Assembly: GCA_023935145.1 (NCBI GenBank) | Contig: CM043699.1 | Coordinates: forward strand, 126,924,536-126,988,535 | Direction: 5' to 3' | DNA length: 64,000 bases | Source of the DNA: Bretschneidera sinensis | Taxonomy: Eukaryota > Streptophyta > Magnoliopsida > Brassicales > Akaniaceae | Shown: one piece after another, positions 32,116 to 42,936 of the stretch | Layout: the number at the start of each line of letters is the position of its first letter | Numbering within the stretch: position 1 is the first letter of the stretch | The notes under the pieces: generated by a model | What the model was told of the DNA's origin: nothing | The model's database searches: none | What the model saw: only the letters and a program-made list of their open reading frames with translations | Made by a program: the position numbers and the translations under genes

Positions 32116-33454
32116 TGTGGTGCGAAAATATACCTAAATAAATAAGTAAATAATCGGACTAGTTATACTTGCAAGTGCACAAGGTCATCAGTGTAGTCTA
32201 GTGTGCGAAAGCAAGGTCATCTCCACAGGGATTGGTAAAGTTGCTTTTAGAATTAATTTCTCTAAAGTAAAAAGATGTAAATAACACTGAAGGGTGATTT
32301 AATAATAATAAAGACATAGGGCTTTGATATCTACCACTAGTCATACATTCTCGATTTTGTATAAGGTATCATTGTGCTAGCTTTATTATGTATACCTACT
32401 GGTTGCCAACCTAAGGGCATGGTATCTACTCCTTAAGCTATTGATTTCCCTAAGCAACGAGTTAAGCATGATATCTACTCTAACTCTTTTCTTTCTTAAG
32501 GCATTCAGCATGGTATCTGCTTGAGTTGTTCCTTAAGAAAACACAGGTACTGTGGAAATCGACAACCACATAAGACCTAGGGCATGGTATCTACTCCCGG
32601 TTTCCCATGTTGATTAACCCGGGTATCCGGATAAGATGGTCCCTTGTTACTAATGTTAGACCCAGGACTCGGTCATCCAAATTGATCTAACTAACACATC
32701 CATACCACATGCATATGTTGGCCTTACACATACATATGAGGAATTTAAATAAGCACAGGTGTTAATCAAGTAAAGTAACATAATAAACTATAGACAAAGA
32801 TTTAATCGATGAATAAAAATATGGGAATGCATAACTAGGGCTTCAATCGAGCCCTATAAGAGAGTTAGTTACACATACTAACTGAAGTAAACATTATAAA
32901 TAAACTAAACATAAAGGAGAAGAATAAACCCGAGAGAAGAGGTGTCAATTCTCTCCCAAGCCCTCAACTCCAAGTAAAAGAAAAGAGAGAAGTGTTTTCT
33001 ATCTAAGGTGTCTAATTTGTGTGTGAGTTACAAGTGTATTTATAGGTCCTTGAGAAGTCTTGAGAGATCCATGAGTTCCTAAACCTTCCTAAAACGAAAA
33101 ATCCTATACTTTCCAAAATAGGGTTATGCAGTTTACTGTTCACGCCTATACATGTGCGCTCGATCGCATGTGTCCTTGCGCTCGATCATAGTGTGCGCTC
33201 GATCCTTCAAGTGTGCGCATGATCGCATGTGTGCTCGATCGCAGTGCATAGTGCGCTTGATCGCACTTTGTCCAGAGAGTACTCCAGGGCTTCTAGATTT
33301 CTTCCTTAATGTGCCAAAACTGCTTCTTTTTCTCCAAAACCCTACAAAAACATGTAAAACACACAAATGGAGTAAAAGAGACCAAATTAACGTAATAAAG
33401 GACCTAACAAGTGTAAATAAGGGGGCTTAAATATGTATATTTAGGCGTCTATCA
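32116..33454 (-). repeat. 5' LTR of element A
   Basis: 1,339 bp. Plus-strand start TGTGGTGCG, end CGTCTATCA. It holds the GATCG array at 33155-33265 and a TATA box at 33038-33046 in minus sense. Few differences from the 3' LTR are visible, so the element is relatively young among those in the window. Confidence 0.95.
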
Positions 33455-33459
33455 GTCCC
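33455..33459. repeat. Target site duplication GTCCC (right, element A)
   Basis: Identical to 24626-24630; the Sirevirus gag frame continues directly after it. Confidence 0.95.
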
Positions 33460-33793
33460 AAATCTCTTTAGCCGAAGCACAAGCAGAAATTTTATTATAT
33501 TAAGAAATATCTAAAGCACAATATAAAATACTTATGGCTATTCTATTTAGAGACATCATTCTATAATCCTCTTCATTGAACTCAGTTTTTAGTTTATGCA
33601 TTGTGTGATTGATTTATCCAATATTTATTTCCTTTGTAGGAATTCTAGGTCCTTCCTCAATGACTCTCCATAGATTGTAATCTTGTCTTTCAACAAAGAT
33701 TTTCATGCTATTTTTCCAATAGGTATAGTTGGAGCCATTGAACAAGGGAGGCCTAGTATAGGAATGTCCTTCGGAATAGCTATTAGATGCCAT
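33460..33793 (-). pseudogene. Sirevirus gag, N-terminal part
   Basis: Starts ATG at 33793 (MASNSYSEGHSYTRPPLFNG), then 'YTYWKNSMKIFVERQDYNLW', the copia gag N-terminal signature. A TAA stop lies near 33612 in 'NIG*INH'. The frame reaches the GTCCC site at 'KEIWD' and resumes at 24625 with 'KLQVTYEGTSEV', showing that element A split this gene. Confidence 0.9.
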
Positions 33794-33833
33794 CAGATCA
33801 ACTTAAGGATTTTAAGCTTGAAATTGAGTACGA

Positions 33834-33846
33834 GGCTCTGATACCA
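33834..33846 (-). other. Primer binding site of the Sirevirus (Met-tRNA type)
   Basis: Minus strand TGGTATCAGAGCC, two bases from the LTR end; a perfect match to the usual plant site. Confidence 0.95.
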
Positions 33847-34135
33847 ATTATAAACCGAGGTTCAAACCCAAGAGGGGGTGAATTAGGTTTTTAAAAATTT
33901 TGCTAATTATTTGCATGTTTATAAAAGCAGTTAAATACAAAAAGCATACAAAACAAATAATGTGATTTAAGTAAAAGAATTTAAGGAAGAGAAAGTGCAA
34001 ACTTAGTTTATAGTGGTTCAACAATATCGGATTCCTTCCGACCTTACGTCCACTCTCTTCAAGGAACCTTCTTGAAGTAATCCACTAAAACTTTTAGTCA
34101 TACAACTTCATGGGTACTGTACAAACCTTACAACC

Positions 34136-34219
34136 AATCCCTTCCTCTCGAAAGCTATTCCCTTCTTCACAGAAGCTAATCCCTTCCTCATGGAAGCTAA
34201 TCCCTTTCTTACGGAAGCT
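34136..34219. repeat. Four tandem 21-bp units in the Sirevirus LTR
   Basis: Four 21-bp units in a row (34136, 34157, 34178, 34199), consensus A(A/T)TCCCTTC(C/T)TCA(C/T)(G/A)GAAGCT. They lie downstream of the TATA box, so in the transcribed part. Confidence 0.95.
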
Positions 34220-34471
34220 TACAAAGAAGTGTTTAATCCTAAACACCCTAAGAGTTATTACAACTCTTCCTGCTTTACAATAAATGAGATTTGTTGTAAA
34301 GTAAATGGTAGAGAGATACTAATAAGTGCTTTTATAAATGAACAATATCTCTCTTTCAAGAATAAGCTTTTAATGGCTCAACAATAAATTTTTCAAAGCT
34401 TTTGAGAATTAATGAGCAAACTTGTGAATTGAATGCGCTCTCTTCATATTTTAAATGCTCATTGAAGTAGG

Positions 34472-34775
34472 TTTATATAGCCTTGAATCAATATGGCTAT
34501 TAGACACTGACTTGCTAGGTTTGGTGCATTAAATGTTCAAGTCCCGCGTCTCAAACAGTCATATTTTCGAATTACCAGTCGACTAGGTCAAGTGAAATAT
34601 CTTCACTTTTAGGTTTAGGGAGAGTACCAGCCGACTGGGTCCTAAGAACCAGTCGATTAGGAACTCCCTGTCCCAGTTGCCAGTCGACTAGGTTTTTGAC
34701 ACCAGTCGACTGGGGACCTTCTGTTCCACACCCCAGTCAACTGGTATATTAAGCCAGTCGACTAGGTTGCCCTTC
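34472..34775 (-). promoter_or_regulatory. CCAGTCGACTGG array and TATA box of the Sirevirus LTR
   Basis: Seven or so copies of (C)CAGTCGACT(G/A)G, some decayed (CAGTCAACTGG, CAGCCGACTGG), at 34575-34770, and CTATATAAAC at 34472-34480 on the minus strand. Repeated CpG-containing palindromes in the LTR are a described trait of Sireviruses (in maize a different word). Confidence 0.7.
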
Positions 34776-35081
34776 AACCCAGTTTTTCAAGTTTCAAAAC
34801 TGTTTTTGACTTGAAAACATTTGTATTAATAGTCTTGTCAAAAATATTTTGTAAAAAGAGCCATAGGTTAAGCTAAATATTTGAACATGAGAGATTTACA
34901 GTTGTTTTAAATACCTTAATGCATATTCTATATCTTCTATCTTGTCTTGGTGTCTGAAAATGGTAGAGTTCTTGCATCTTGTTTCTTTGCTGAATGCTTT
35001 TACCGCTTAAACACTTAGACAAAATTGTTAGTAAAATTATAGTAGTGTTTTGTCATTATTAAAATCAAATATGGGTCAACA

Positions 35082-35216
35082 GACGGCTTTCTTGATCATC
35101 AGGGGAAAGGCTAGGCATAGGACTGTGTTTGGGTGGTGATGCAACTGCATAGTTATTCTGTAAAGTTAGAGGTGGTCCATAGGATTGGTGGTCCCGTCGT
35201 ACGCTTTGATGATAGG
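35082..35216 (-). pseudogene. Tat-type Ty3/gypsy gag fragment (left part)
   Basis: Minus strand reads 'PIIKAYDGTTNPMDHL', stop, 'LYRITMQLHHHPNTVLCLAF' and 'KKAV'. This is the conserved start of Tat gag ('..YDG..DP.DHL..F...M......D...C..FP'). It is the landing site of two elements: the Sirevirus on its left (GACGG) and element C on its right (ATAGG). Its upstream part is at 63743-63925. Confidence 0.8.
35212..35216. repeat. Target site duplication ATAGG (left, element C)
   Basis: Identical to 63743-63747, 28.5 kb away, at the outer edges of element C. Confidence 0.9.
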
Positions 35217-36769
35217 TTATGAACGAATATTTGTCCAAGTATTTTGTATATTTTTCAAGTATTTATTTATATGTTTGGCTTAGGAATTTCTTACTTTGAG
35301 TTGTTTTTCATTGTTTTATAGGTTCACAAGCACTTGGAAATAAGTTTCACTAAATTGCTTGAATTGCTTGTACAGATCAGTCATTTTTGTGGATTAAACT
35401 GTATTGATTCAGGAAGAGCCAGGAGATGAGCCATATATACTTGGAAATATCTGGATGTCTATTTTCTGGAGAATTTTACGGCTTGTAAATATGATTTTTC
35501 TAGAGAAAGTTATGGCAGTTTTAGTAGACAAAGGCCAAGCTGTGCGTGATTTCAGCATGGCAGAAGTGAAGTAGCTATTAAATTCTGATTTTTTTTGAAT
35601 TTGCATAGGCTCGATAGCAGCACAATCGTACCAGTTCTGGATAGTGAAAACCTAGCCTGGACAACAGTAAACACATGGCTTGGACAGCAGCAGAACCGGG
35701 CCTAGACAGCAGTAAAAGCACACGGCCTGAACAGAAACCCTTAGGCAAATTTTCTGTTTGCAAAGCCGTCTCCATACAGCTATATATAGGAATTCTCAAA
35801 GAAGGGAGGAGACGACAACAGTTCTTGGAGAGATATTATCAAGAGGAGTTTTGGGAGATTGAAGGAGGAGATGGTTTTTTTCATCAAGACGGCTTATCAA
35901 GAGATTGAAGACGACGATCAATCGCTTCAAGACTTTGAGGATTCATCTTGTAATTTGGGAAGAAAATCTATCTTTGCTCCTTTTGTCCTTTAATATTCTT
36001 GTAACCCTAATATTTGGATTCTATGATTGAGATTTAAGCATGAGTAGCTGAAGGTATTGTTGGGCGTTTGGCTTAGCTGTCTTGATTGTTTTGGAAATTT
36101 TGGTGGATTTAGTTTTATGAAATTTTCCAGATTATTTCTTATTCAATATCCTTTATACCTTTGATTATTGCTTGTGGATTGGCCATCTATTATTGATAGT
36201 TAAGGTTAATATTGGAGATTAGGTTGAGGACAAATCATCTAGACCTAATTAAGCTTTCTTGAATAGGAATTTAAATTAGGATTCAAATCAAATTGTGATT
36301 TAGGTGGTTGCGTTTTCCTTATACTTAATTTAACTAATTAATTGATGAACACGATCCATAGGATTTAATTAATTAGTTATAAATTGATAATAAACACTAT
36401 TAATGGCATTCTCTAGTCTTCGCGGAAATACTAATAATCATGGATGTTGATTAATTCTTTATATTCACCAAATGTTCCAATTCATGATTGGATAGTAAGC
36501 TAAACTCCCAATTACTCTCATCGATTATACTCATCTCTTCACAATTCATTTTGTTTAATTTACTTAATTGTTTTTATTTCAATTTTATCTTCACCAATCT
36601 TTTAATTAGACTGTTTAGGATTTAATTTTAGAGTTTTTTATAGTAATTTTAAGAAAGTAATTTAGGATTTAAACCACTGCAATTCCTTGAGAAATCGACC
36701 TCGAGAGTAAACTCATCGTAATACTATTTGTGATTCGTGCACTTGCGAGCATTTAAAATTTGCACATTA
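35217..36769 (+). repeat. 5' LTR of element C
   Basis: Begins TTATGAACGAATATTTG, where the other copy has TGATGAACG, and ends TTGCACATTA (other copy TTGCACATCA). The motif array at 35600-35730 uses CCTGGACAGCAGCA words, and the TATA box TATATATAGG is at 35781. The open frames here are not gene-like. Confidence 0.92.
35600..35790 (+). promoter_or_regulatory. CCTGGACAGCAG motif array and TATA box of LTR C
   Basis: Variants CCTGGACAACAG, CTTGGACAGCAGCAG, CCTAGACAGCAG and CCTGAACAG occur 10-30 bp apart between 35653 and 35730. TATATATAGG follows at 35781. The motif is less CpG-rich than in the other families, but the layout is the same. Confidence 0.55.
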
Positions 36770-36775
36770 AGTTTT

Positions 36776-36793
36776 TGGTGCCGTTGCCGGGGA
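36776..36793 (+). other. Primer binding site of element C (Asp-tRNA type)
   Basis: TGGTGCCGTTGCCGGGGA, six bases after the LTR; one base different from the plant Asp-tRNA site. Confidence 0.92.
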
Positions 36794-37007
36794 ATTAGCA
36801 TTTAATTCTTTAGTTGTTTTCTTTATTTTGTTATTTTTATTTTATTTTATTTCTTTCTTTTAGGCATAATTTTTATTTCTTTTATTTCGTCAAATTTTCT
36901 TTATTTGCTTCTTGATTTTCTTGATTTAAATTGGCATTAATTTGTTTCTTGATGTTCACTCCCTTGATTCCTGGTAGCTTAATTTTTCTTTTGTTTTCTT
37001 TAGGTAC

Positions 37008-37182
37008 ATGCACGGTAGAAGATCTCAAGGGAGAAATCTAGTGCCAACAATAGACAATATCCATAGGCTAAGGGAGACGTTACAGCCTACGAAAGAAGAA
37101 GAAAAGGTTGAAGGAATAGAAAAAGAGGAGCCTGAAAGAATGGAAGGAGCTGAAAGACAAATTATGATGAAGAAGTATGCAA
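37008..37182 (+). pseudogene. Athila gag of element C, N-terminal part
   Basis: ATG at 37008 gives MHGRRSQGRN, an MHG start like that of A and B. A charged Glu/Lys-rich stretch follows. The frame reaches the LINE target site at 'MMKKYA' and resumes after the LINE at 42950 with 'RPIIDTSISCIQLGE', showing that the LINE split this gene. The leader 36794-37007 holds nothing else I can name. Confidence 0.8.
37170..37182. repeat. Target site duplication of the LINE (left)
   Basis: AAGAAGTATGCAA; matches 42937-42949 (AAGAAGTACGCAA) with one T/C difference. The length of 13 bp is typical for L1. Confidence 0.9.
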
Positions 37183-37419
37183 TGACTGATAGAGGAAGCT
37201 TCCTAGAAGATTTCTTCTTCCCCATGCTAAAGCTAGCAGAGAAAATGGCACAGAAAGAGGTAGAGAAGGAGGATAGATGATGGGGAGACCATGGGCAAGC
37301 ACTGTTCACAGTTGAGAGCTTCTCTCTCTAGCTTGACCTGACTCCCATTCTGTTTCTTTTTCCTAAATGATCTGGATTATGTCCAGAATCACTTCAAGAA
37401 CAAAATAGCTATAGTATCT

Positions 37420-39156
37420 ATGTCGCGAGATGAAGTTGCTGTTAGTTCCAGCAAGGAAGGGACCAAGGGTCCTTCCAAAGGGTCAGCTTTCTCTTCTTGC
37501 TCCTTGGGAGAGGAGGATTCCCAGTCCTTAGGGCCTCAAAAGAAAGCCTCAGTCTCAAGCAAGAATGGAAGCTCCACCTGGGCATCTATGGTGAATAGAA
37601 CCAAAGTTCAAATGCAAGGCCAAGATGATAGCCAGGCAAAGCAAGATGAGTCCCAGGACTTAGAGGATGAGAACTCAAGTCCTTCTGAGGAGAGTGTAGA
37701 GGGCTCAGACCAAGTGGAGTCCTACTCTTCTAGTGAAGAAGATGATACAAGCTGTCAAGCTACTGTTCATGGAACTGTTCATGATAGGAAGTCTCCAGCA
37801 AGGAAAAGAAGGAAAGAGGAAAGCAGTAAGTCTAGACCCCACTCCCTAGTGAAGAATGGGAGCCTCCAATCTGGCTCTAGGGTCAATGTTCCCCTGACCC
37901 TGGTCCAATGGGAACCCACACAAATTCCAAGTCTAAAGACAAGAGGGCTGCTACTAATGAGGAGGCCATGAAAGCTCCTTGGGTCAGTCTCTTTGCCGAG
38001 AATAGGAAGCAAAGTAAGGGCCTCCAACTATCTTCCATAGCAAGTGAGGGGGGATTTGTTAGAGTCACTGCAGAAGATATGCTAGAAGTGTTTGAAGGCC
38101 AACCATTCTGCTTGGTAGGATACTTTGCAGGGAGGTTCCCAGGGAGAACTGCTCTGAAAATGCTCACTGATTTCTGGAAGGTAAATGTTTCAACCCAATT
38201 CCATGAAAATGGGTGGATAGTGTTTAAATTTGATAATGCTGAGTCAAGTTTGAATGTTCTTCAAGATGGTCCATACCAAGTTTATGGTAGACCATTGCTA
38301 TTGAAATCAATGCCTAAGCTTTTTAAGTTTGACAATGAGGAAATTAGCACTATTCCTATATGGATTCAACTCAAAGGGTTGCCCCTTGAACTTTGGTCAG
38401 GAAGCTGTCTTAGCAAGATTGGTACCATTCTTGGAAGGCCCTTATATGCTGACCAGTTTACAAAGAGTAAAGAGAGAATCTCCTATGCTAGAATGCTTAT
38501 TGAAATTGATGTTGCAAAGGAGATACTATTCATTATGCCTTTAACCTTCCTTAATGGGGATACTTTTGAACAAAAGGTTACTTATGAAAACCTCCCAAGA
38601 TTATGCTCTAAATGTAAGGCATTAGGCCATGACCTCCATTCATGCAGCCTAAATGCAAATCACGATAAGGGAAGGAAGCCTAGTGGTAAAGAGAAGGAGT
38701 CTGTACCTCAAGCAGTTCCCAGAGCTCCAAGTGTCCAAGGAAAAGAAGGAAGTAACCTGCAGGGTGAGACTAATAGGGATAGACCAAGCTTGGATCCTTC
38801 AACTAGTGGTACTCCAAACCTTGAGCCTAAAGAAATAGTCCAAGCTGAAAATGTGATAGCAAGAGAAGATCCCTGCCCTAGTGAAGGAAGGGTGGAGGAG
38901 GACCAGAAGATTTCTTCTCCTCCTATTCATATAGTGGCTGGTTTAAAGTCCCCCCCATCTCCCTGTGCCTGGATGCAAGGTGCCTAAGATAAAGTCCCTT
39001 CAAGAGCTGGACAATAATGTGAGAGATACGGACAAAAGTGGCCCTAGGGTGCAGGAGAGTGGCTTCCAAATAGTCAAGAAAAAGAAAGGAAGACTTGCTC
39101 AAAAAGAACCACATTCAAATAGGAAGGGGGGGACAGCCCCCCTACCTCTCCAATGA
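37420..39156 (+). pseudogene. LINE ORF1 (RNA-binding, DUF4283 and CCHC), two frameshifts
   Basis: ORF1 binds LINE RNA. The start is ATG at 37420, with a Ser/Glu-rich N-terminal part. A frameshift at about 37910-37970 leads to the frame open to 38987. There the DUF4283 domain lies at about 38040-38560 ('FVRVTAEDMLEVFEGQPFCL', 'FWKVNVSTQFHENGWIVFKF', 'IPIWIQLKGLPLELWS'), followed by the zinc knuckle CSKCKALGHDLHSC near 38610. A second frameshift near 38970 leads to 'KSLQELDNNVRDTDKSG' and a stop TGA at 39154-39156. That stop overlaps the ATG of ORF2. Confidence 0.88.
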
Positions 39157-42100
39157 TAGTTGCATGTTGGAACATCAGGGGCTTCCACAAGCCCCTGAAA
39201 CACAATGGGGTGATACACCTCATGAAGAATAACAAGGTTGCTGTAATAGGGATTTTGGAATGTAAGCTAGATGAGACAAAGCTGCTAAAGATCATGGGAA
39301 CCAAATTCAATTTGTGGAGTCAGGCCAACAACTTCTCCACCCACTCTTCAGGCAGAATCTTGGTATTATGGGACCCCTCAAAGGTTAGTCTATCTACTAT
39401 TGAAGCATCCCCTCAAGTTATCCATTGTAATGTTTCATGTTTAATCTCTTCATGCAATTTTGTAATCAGTTTTGTGTATGGTTTTAACTCCATTGTATTT
39501 AGGAGGCCCTTATGGGACAATCTTTGTAATTTCAGCTATAATTTATCTTCCCCTTGGCTTGTCTTGGGTGATTTTAATAATGTCTTTGCTATTGATGAGA
39601 AAACTAATGGGCTGGCTGTAACAGATTATGAGATTAGGGACCCCTCCTATTGTTGTAGGGAAACTGGTTTGTCTGATGTCAATGCAGTAGGGTACTTCTT
39701 CACATGGTCTCATAACAAAGTTTGGTGCAAGCTGGATAGAGCTATAGTTAACAATGTGTGGTTCCAAAAGGGAATGAGAGCCCAAGCTTCTTTCCTACCT
39801 GCTGGGTGCCTCTCTGACCACTCTCCCTGTATTGTTAGTTTGATGGATGAGATTTTTGGGGGTAGGAGATCTTTCATATTTTTTAACATGTGGGCTGATC
39901 ATGATAAGTTTATGGACATAATAAGATCTTATTGGGGCTGTCCAAGGAGGGGCACTAAACAGTTCATCCTATGTAAACTTTTGAAAGGCCTCAAACCCCA
40001 CCTCAAGAATCTCAATGAGAAGCACTTTAGCCATATATCTGAGAGAGCTTTAGAGGTTGCAACCAAGCTGACTAGCCTGCAACAAGAACTTCATGACAAC
40101 CCTAATGATTCTGACTTACAAGTGAGGGTGGCTAATGCAAAGCTGAAGGCTTTCCAGCTTGTAGAGGCTGAGAGAAGCTTCTTATCCCAACAGGCTAAAT
40201 GCAAGTACTTACTCAACAGTGATAGGGGGACTAAACTATTCCATGCTCTGGTCAAGAGGAAGTCTACCAAAAACCATATAGCTTCCATAAGGTCTGCTAG
40301 TGGTTGTCAAACAACATCTGAAGCTGAAATGGTCCAGGAATTCACTAGATTCTACAAGGAGCTTTTGGGCTCTTCTGGCAGATGTAACCCCATTGAGATG
40401 GAAGTTATTAGAGAGGGGCCTGTGTTATAAGAGAACCAAGCTGAAGAGTTGATCAAGAATGTAACTGAGGAAAAGATCAAGGCTGCCTTGTGGAGTATAG
40501 GGGAGGACAAATCCCCTGGTCCAGATGGTTATTCATCCAAATTCTACAAGAAAGCATGAGAGGTTATCCACAAAGAGATTATTGAGGCAGTCCAAGAATT
40601 TTTCCAGAATGGTAAACTGCTAAAGCAGCTCAACCATTCCTCTTTAGCCCTGATCCCCAAAGGTAAGCAAGCCTCTAGAGTTGAGGACTTCAGGCCCATT
40701 GCTTGCTGCAATGTGATCTATAAGGTCATCTCCAAGATTCTTGCTTCAAGATTGGCTCCATGCCTGAATCAAATTGTCAACCCTGCTCAGGCTGCTTTTA
40801 TTAAGGCTAGGACTATGGCTGAAAACATCTACTTGGTTCAGGAATTACTTAGGAAATATTGTAGAAAGAGGATCTCTCCTAGATGTATGATCAAGATTAA
40901 CCTCAGGAAAGCTTATGACACTGTGGAATGGGAGTTTTTAAACAACCTTTTAGAGGGGCTTGGGTTCCCTGAAAAGTTTAAAGTATGGATCATGGAATGT
41001 GTATCATCAACATCATTCTCTCTATCCATCAATGGTAGCATACATGGGTTCTTTGAAGGCAAAAGAGGAATTAAACAAGGAGATCCTCTATCTCTTTACC
41101 TTTTTGTATTGATAATGGAGTACTTATCAAGGCTGCTTAAGAGATTGAATGAGAAAGATGGCTTCAGATTTCACCCCAAGTGTGACAAGCTCAAGATTAC
41201 TCACCTGGCTTTTGCTGATGATCTTATTATGTTTGCTAGAGGGGAGGCTAAATCAGTGGGGTTGCTAACGAAATATGTCAACTCCTTCAGTGAGTGTACA
41301 AGGCTAAAGGCTAGCCTAGCCAAGTCTAATTTTTTTCATGCTGGACTTAAGCCTGAGGAGCTTAGGGAAATCAGAAGATGCACTGGTATGGAAGAGGGTA
41401 GCCTCCCCTTCAAGTACTTAGGGGTCCCTCTTGACTCTGCAAGGTTGAAAACTACACATTATGCCCCTCTTATTGAAAAAATCTCTGGTTACATTAATGT
41501 GTGGGCTGGTTCCTCCCTATCATATGCTGGGAGAACTGAACTTATCAAATCAGTGCTCCAAGGAGTGGAGTGCTTTTGGCTTGCAATCTTTCCCATCCCT
41601 GGCAATATCCTTGAAAAGATTGTCAAATTATGTAGATCCTTTATGTGGAATGGTAAGAATGGTGGCATGAGAAAAGCTTTAGTTGCATGGGCTGACATTT
41701 GTAGGCCTAAATCTGAGGGGGGACTAGGGTTGGTGGATCTGAAAGCATGGAACAAGGCTCTCCTTACAAGAGTCTTGTGGAATATCCATATGAAGAAAGA
41801 TTCCCTATGGATCCAATGGGTCCAGCACTACTATCTTTTGAATAAATCCATATGGGAGATTAAGGCATGTAAGGATAACTCCACTCTTTGGAAGAGGATC
41901 TTGGAAATCAGAGATGAGATGGTTGGACAGCCTCCTTCTTCACTGTAAGCTAGTAACAGGCTTATGGAATGGAGGTTGCATGATGAGCTGAGCATTAAGA
42001 AAGTTTATAATGCAATGAGACAGAAAGGCAATGAAGTCAGATGGGCTTCCCTGGTCTGGTATGGTCACTGCCCCCCTAAACAATCTTTCATTCTTTGGCT

Positions 42101-42506
42101 GGCTATAAAGAACAGACTTCTCACAAAAGATAAGCTTTATCTAGAAGGGAATGACAAGTTGTGCCCTCTATGCTCTGACCAGGAAGAAAACAAGAAACAC
42201 CTCTTCTTCACCTGTAGAGTTAGCAAGGAAGTCTGGGTATCCATTAACAAATGGCTTGGTTGTAAGAGACAAATGAATACAATTGAAAGTGCCATTAAGT
42301 GGACTCTCAAAGTCAAGGGTACTGGCCCCCCTGCAGTGGCTAAGAAGACAACCCTAGCAAGCACAGTCTACAATCTTTGGCTTGTCAGAAATGCCAAACT
42401 TTTTGATAAAGCCCCTGCCCTGCTTGCCAGTTTAGTGAAGAAGATTCAGATTGGTATATATAGAATTGTCTATACTACCTGCCCTGAGTTTAGGCTGTTG
42501 TTGTAG
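39153..42506 (+). pseudogene. LINE ORF2 (endonuclease-reverse transcriptase), three stops
   Basis: One continuous frame of 1,118 codons with no frameshift, interrupted by TAA (40428), TGA (40557) and TAA (41946). Endonuclease: 'ACWNIRGFHKP' and 'GILECKLDETK' at the start, 'LVLGDFNNVF' near 39560 and 'LSDHSPCIV' near 39810, the usual catalytic blocks. RT: 'SPGPDGYSSKFYKK', 'FRPIACCNVIYKVISKILASRL', 'AFIKARTMAENIYL', motif A 'KINLRKAYDTVEW', 'GIKQGDPLS' and 'LAFADDLIMFARG'. In motif A the first catalytic Asp is Asn (AAC), so the copy is also enzymatically dead. A Cys/His zinc region ('CPLCSDQEENKKHLFFTCRV') lies near the end. An RNase H domain is not seen. Confidence 0.93.
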
Positions 42507-42936
42507 GGCTCTCTCAATTGATTCTTTCCTATGTATGGATACAGGATGTGTTTCCTGCTTTGTTTTCCTCTGTATTTTCTAGGGTATGCCCTGGCTGTTT
42601 TTGTAAGCATTTAGGCATGCTTTGCTGCTGTGCTCTCTTGGTTCCTCCCTGGGTATGCCCAGTGTACTTGTAATTAGTTTTAGGTGGCTGTTCTTGTGTG
42701 TGCTGCCTGTCAAGGCCCAGCAGGTTCCTCTTGTTTGCTCCCTTATTGGGCTTGCTTCTTTGCTGCCCCTGGGTTTTGCCTCCTGATTTTGGTTCCCAGG
42801 GTTAGTTATCTAGGATTTGGCATAAGCCTCATGTTTATTATGTAAATGCTTCAGTTGTAAATCTCCTGGGTATGCCCAGTGATAAATTTTTGTACATTTT
42901 GATCATTCAATACAAGTTTATTTACAGATAAAAAAA
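42507..42936 (+). other. LINE 3' UTR and poly(A)
   Basis: 430 bp with repeated 'gggtatgccc' and 'cctgg' words, ending in 'caagtttatttacagat' and a run of As from about 42930. Part of the A run can belong to the duplication. Confidence 0.8.

Larger units (their letters stand above)
24631..33454 (-). mobile_element. Athila-like element A, non-autonomous (gag-protease plus extra ORF)
   Basis: 8,824 bp with two LTRs of 1,339 bp each and the perfect duplication GTCCC inside the Sirevirus gag. Reading right to left: 5' LTR, Asp-tRNA primer site, gag and protease, a spacer with promoter-like features, an extra ORF, a 1.4-kb 3' non-coding part and the 3' LTR. No RT, RNase H or integrase motif is seen in any frame. 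Its mobilisation therefore required enzymes from another element. Confidence 0.95.
19743..35081 (-). mobile_element. Sirevirus-type Ty1/copia element, minus strand, 3' LTR missing
   Basis: Reading right to left: 5' LTR (33849-35081), Met-tRNA primer site, a long gag with coiled coil, protease, integrase, RT and RNase H. Gag is split by Athila element A and its GTCCC duplication. The 5' LTR ends next to GACGG at 35082-35086, but no 3' LTR or second GACGG is seen on the left, where pol ends at 19743 and other sequence follows. The big gag, the layout of copia pol and the repeated palindrome in the LTR point to the Sirevirus (SIRE/Maximus) group. Confidence 0.88.
33849..35081 (-). repeat. 5' LTR of the Sirevirus-type copia
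   Basis: 1,233 bp. In sense orientation it starts TGTTGACCCATATTTG (35081) and ends GGTTTATA, where TATA replaces the expected TACA. It holds an array of CCAGTCGACTGG words at 34575-34770, TATATAAAC at 34472-34480, and a 21-bp tandem repeat. No partner LTR is found. Confidence 0.9.
37183..42936 (+). mobile_element. Near full-length L1-type LINE, inactive
   Basis: About 5.75 kb with ORF1 (gag-like, DUF4283 and CCHC), ORF2 (endonuclease, RT, zinc region), a 3' UTR and an A tail at 42930-42938, flanked by a 13-bp duplication. It is inserted in the gag of element C in the same direction. Base composition is richer in G and C than its surroundings. Confidence 0.93.
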
